From: Spiroplasma culicicola AES-1
GTDB lineage: Bacteria > Bacillota_I > Bacilli_A > Mycoplasmatales > Mycoplasmataceae
Direction of reading: 5' to 3'
Assembly: GCF_000565175.1 (NCBI RefSeq)
Contig: NZ_CP006681.1
Coordinates: 496,001-560,000 of the forward strand
DNA: 64,000 nucleotides
The position numbers were made by a program, and so were the translations under genes. A model generated the notes under the pieces. That model worked only from the letters and a program-made list of their open reading frames with translations, made no database searches and had not been told where the DNA came from. Every line of letters starts with the position of its first letter. Within the stretch, counting starts at the first letter, position 1. Of this stretch, positions 61,543 to 64,000 are shown piece by piece.

Positions 61543-64000
61543 ATGAAAGAAGAAAAATTTTTTACAAATAAAGATCAACAAGAATTATTGACAGAAATTC
61601 AAAATGAGATTAAAACTTCAGATGAAGTCTATTTAATTTATCCATTTATTTCAAAAATGATTCTAAATAAGATTTCTTCAACTTTTGATTACTGTTTAGA
61701 ACACAATATTCCAATTAAAATAATTTCAACAACATTTGATGATTTATCACAATTTAATAATTTAAATGAATTAAAAAATATTGTTGAAAAATATAGTAAT
61801 ATTGAAATCAAAATTGAAGATAACCTAGAAAAGCATAGTGAAAGAATTCATATTAAAGCTTCAATTTTTAAAAGAAAACATAAACCTGATAGTGCTATTA
61901 TTGGTTCATCTAATTTGACTTATAAGGGAATGGTTAGTGGAAGAGAATGAAATATTAAAATCATTTCAAAACAGGAAAATGACTTAGTTCAACAAATGAT
62001 TGAAGAATTTGATAATTTGTGAGTAGAGGATTTTATTAATTTTTCAGATACAGAACAAAGAGAATTTTTAATTCAAAGAGTTAAAGAAAATCAAGAAGCC
62101 AAAATTCAATTGGATTTAATGAATCAAAATTCAAATTTTGTTTATGTAAGACGATATTTATATAAATTTCAAAAAGAAGTTATTAATAAGCTATCATATC
62201 GACGATTTATGGGTAAAGATAAACATTTAGTTGTTATGGCAACTGGTACTGGAAAAACACTTGTTTCTGCTTTTGACTATAAAAGACAAATTGAAAGTGC
62301 AAAACAAAATTTAAGAATTTTATTTTTAGCACATCAAAAAGAAATTATTGATCAAGCTATTAAAACTTATCGTCAAGTTTTAAATGATCCTAATTTTGGA
62401 GAAGTGTTATATGATGGTCAAAACATTAGTCAAAAACCAAAACATCTTTTTGCAACCATACAGTCACTTTCAAACAAAATTAGTGATTTTGAAAAAGACC
62501 AATTTGATATCATTGTTTTTGATGAAGCACATCATATTGCTGCAAACACTTTTGATAAAACTTTTAATTATTTTCAACCAAAACAAATTTTAGGTTTAAC
62601 AGCAACTCCTGAAAGAGAAGATGGAAAAGACATAAAAACATATTTTAATAATGAATTTGCGTCAGAATTAAGATTATGAGATGCTGTAAATCAAAAATTA
62701 CTTTGTCCTTTTGATTATTATTGTGTTGATGATACTTCAACTGATTTAACTGGAGTTGATTTAGATTCAGATAAAGAAATATTTAAAAAAATAAATACTG
62801 ATTCTAGAAATGAATTATTATATAAAACAATTGAAAAATATTTGGGAATATATGCAAGACCAACTGCTTTGATATTTTGTGTGACAATTGAGCATGCCAA
62901 TATTATTGCTAGTTTTTTAAAATTAAAAAATTTAAAAGCAGAAGTATTAACTTCTGAAAATAAAAAAGAGCGTAAAAGAATTTTGCATGAATTTAGTACT
63001 GGAAGAATAAATTACTTATGTGTTGTCAATATTTTTAATGAAGGAATTGATATTCCACAAATTAATACTATTATTTTATTGAGACCAACAAATTCCAAAA
63101 CAATTTATCTTCAACAACTTGGAAGAGGGCTAAGAAAAACAGAACTTAAAAATAAATTAGAAGTTTATGATTTAATTTCTAATATAGATAGTAAATATGA
63201 TTTAACTTTAGGAATTAGAAATTTATTTGATCCAAAAATTATAGGAACTAATTTTATTTCTGCAAAACAAGGTTTACCATATAATTCAACAATTACTTTA
63301 GAAAAACGTGCAGAAGAATTAATTTTAAGAAGTCTTAAAAAATGATATGGTAATAAAATTATTCTTAAAGATCAAGTTGTTAAATATTATAAAAAATATC
63401 AAGATAAAGCTTTGGAAATGATTATTAAAGATTATGATTTATCTCTACAAGATTTTTATAATACTTTAGATGATTTATTTTTAAAAACAGCGAAACAAAT
63501 AGGCAAGTATCAAAAATTTGAAAATGAAACTAAAAGAAATAAAAATATTTTAAAACAATTTATTTTCTTAGATAATTATCAAATTATAAATTACTTTTTA
63601 AAACGATTATCTAATCAAATTTTAAAATCTGAAATTGATTTAGATTTTGATAATTTATTAATGACTTCGTTTTTATATGAAATTACAAGTATGGATAAAT
63701 TTTTACAATTGTATCCAAATTATTTAGAAATAAATGATCTTGTTGAACATTTCATTAATAATAATAAAATTATTGTTGAAGAATTAATCTTAATATTAAA
63801 ATATAAGCTTGAAAATGAAACTTTAATTTTTACAAGTAATATTGATAAGCTTTTATCAATTGATTCAACTTATACAGTAAAACAATCACTTGCAGCAGTT
63901 GGAAGAACCAATTTCTTACATTATCGTGAAGAATTAAAAGTATTGACTTTTCAAGCTGGATATTTAACTTGACAAAATTCAAAGCAAATTATCTTAGCAG
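61543..64000 (+). CDS. PLD-nuclease/DEAD-type helicase/DUF3427 protein (3' end outside window)
   Basis: At least 819 residues, cut by the window end. Residues 1-190 form a PLD-like domain with one HKD half-site, RIHIKASIFKRKH and then AIIGSSNLT. The superfamily 2 helicase core follows: Walker A ATGTGKT, motif Ia LFLAHQKE, motif II IIVFDEAHHIA, motif III LTATPER, motif V VVNIFNEGIDIP, motif VI LQQLGRGLRKTE. A DUF3427-type C-terminal region ends the visible part (STYTVKQSLAAVGRTNFLHY). Proteins of this build are found as lone helicase-nucleases, some in defence-related settings. TGA codons are Trp, including 63970. Confidence 0.88.

Overview
This window is low-GC mollicute DNA that reads TGA as tryptophan. 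hisS, aspS, the spoT/relA homologue, secDF and both PTS permeases are continuous only if internal TGA codons are read through. Five lipoproteins begin MKKLL and have their lipobox cysteine at residue 24, and the gene set also suggests the Entomoplasmatales (Mesoplasma/Entomoplasma/Spiroplasma group). The genus is inferred from style, not from a marker gene. I see no rRNA, tRNA, CRISPR array or intact mobile element.

Layout. 1-3.3 kb: the end of an unknown gene, a lipoprotein, a choline-kinase-like gene and an rdgB-type NTPase. 3.5-9.4 kb: a beta-glucoside unit with an RpiR regulator, GH1 6-phospho-glucosidase, ROK kinase and one-piece PTS IIA-IIB-IIC. 9.8-13.1 kb: a membrane protein, trmL and a DEAD-box helicase. 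13.3-18.0 kb: a secreted protein, then a RavA/MoxR ATPase, a ViaA-like VWA protein and a PPC-domain protein. 18.1-22.2 kb: a membrane protein and two lipoproteins (one GDSL hydrolase) in a tightly packed operon. 22.3-30.6 kb: an enlarged nucleosidase-fold protein, a YitT-type membrane protein, a ComN-like protein, SecDF and apt. 30.65-32.09 kb: a 1.4 kb gene-poor stretch with gene debris and a perfect palindrome. 32.1-34.7 kb: a frameshifted ABC exporter and a membrane protein. 35.1-42.7 kb: two secreted proteins, a spoT/relA homologue, an ECF S component, and an ABC ATPase with a large permease. 42.8-47.9 kb: an unknown gene and the fruR-fruK-fruA operon. 47.9-49.4 kb: a frameshifted DUF3137-like gene and a small membrane protein. 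49.6-53.7 kb: hisS, aspS, flavodoxin and an unknown gene. 53.7-56.9 kb: two paralogous surface lipoproteins, one with repeated domains. 57-64 kb: an M3 oligopeptidase, unknown genes, a metallo-beta-lactamase-fold protein without its metal motif, an S1-domain protein, and a PLD/DEAD/DUF3427 helicase that runs off the end.

Main points. (1) Three genes for secreted non-lipoproteins (starts at 13320, 35076 and 39607) share a G-rich leader of about 32 nt just before the start codon; one lies upstream of an ABC ATPase/permease pair. Partial copies of the leader lie near decayed sequence at 31.4-31.8 kb. This is the best candidate here for an undescribed regulatory or secretion system. (2) The ABC exporter frameshift lies within a perfect 25-bp inverted repeat. 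(3) fruR is preceded by four TGGTTG repeats in 10-bp phase. (4) SecDF and the beta-glucoside PTS carry large coiled-coil additions. (5) Several genes are decaying, including an in-frame TAG before a membrane tail in the choline-kinase gene.
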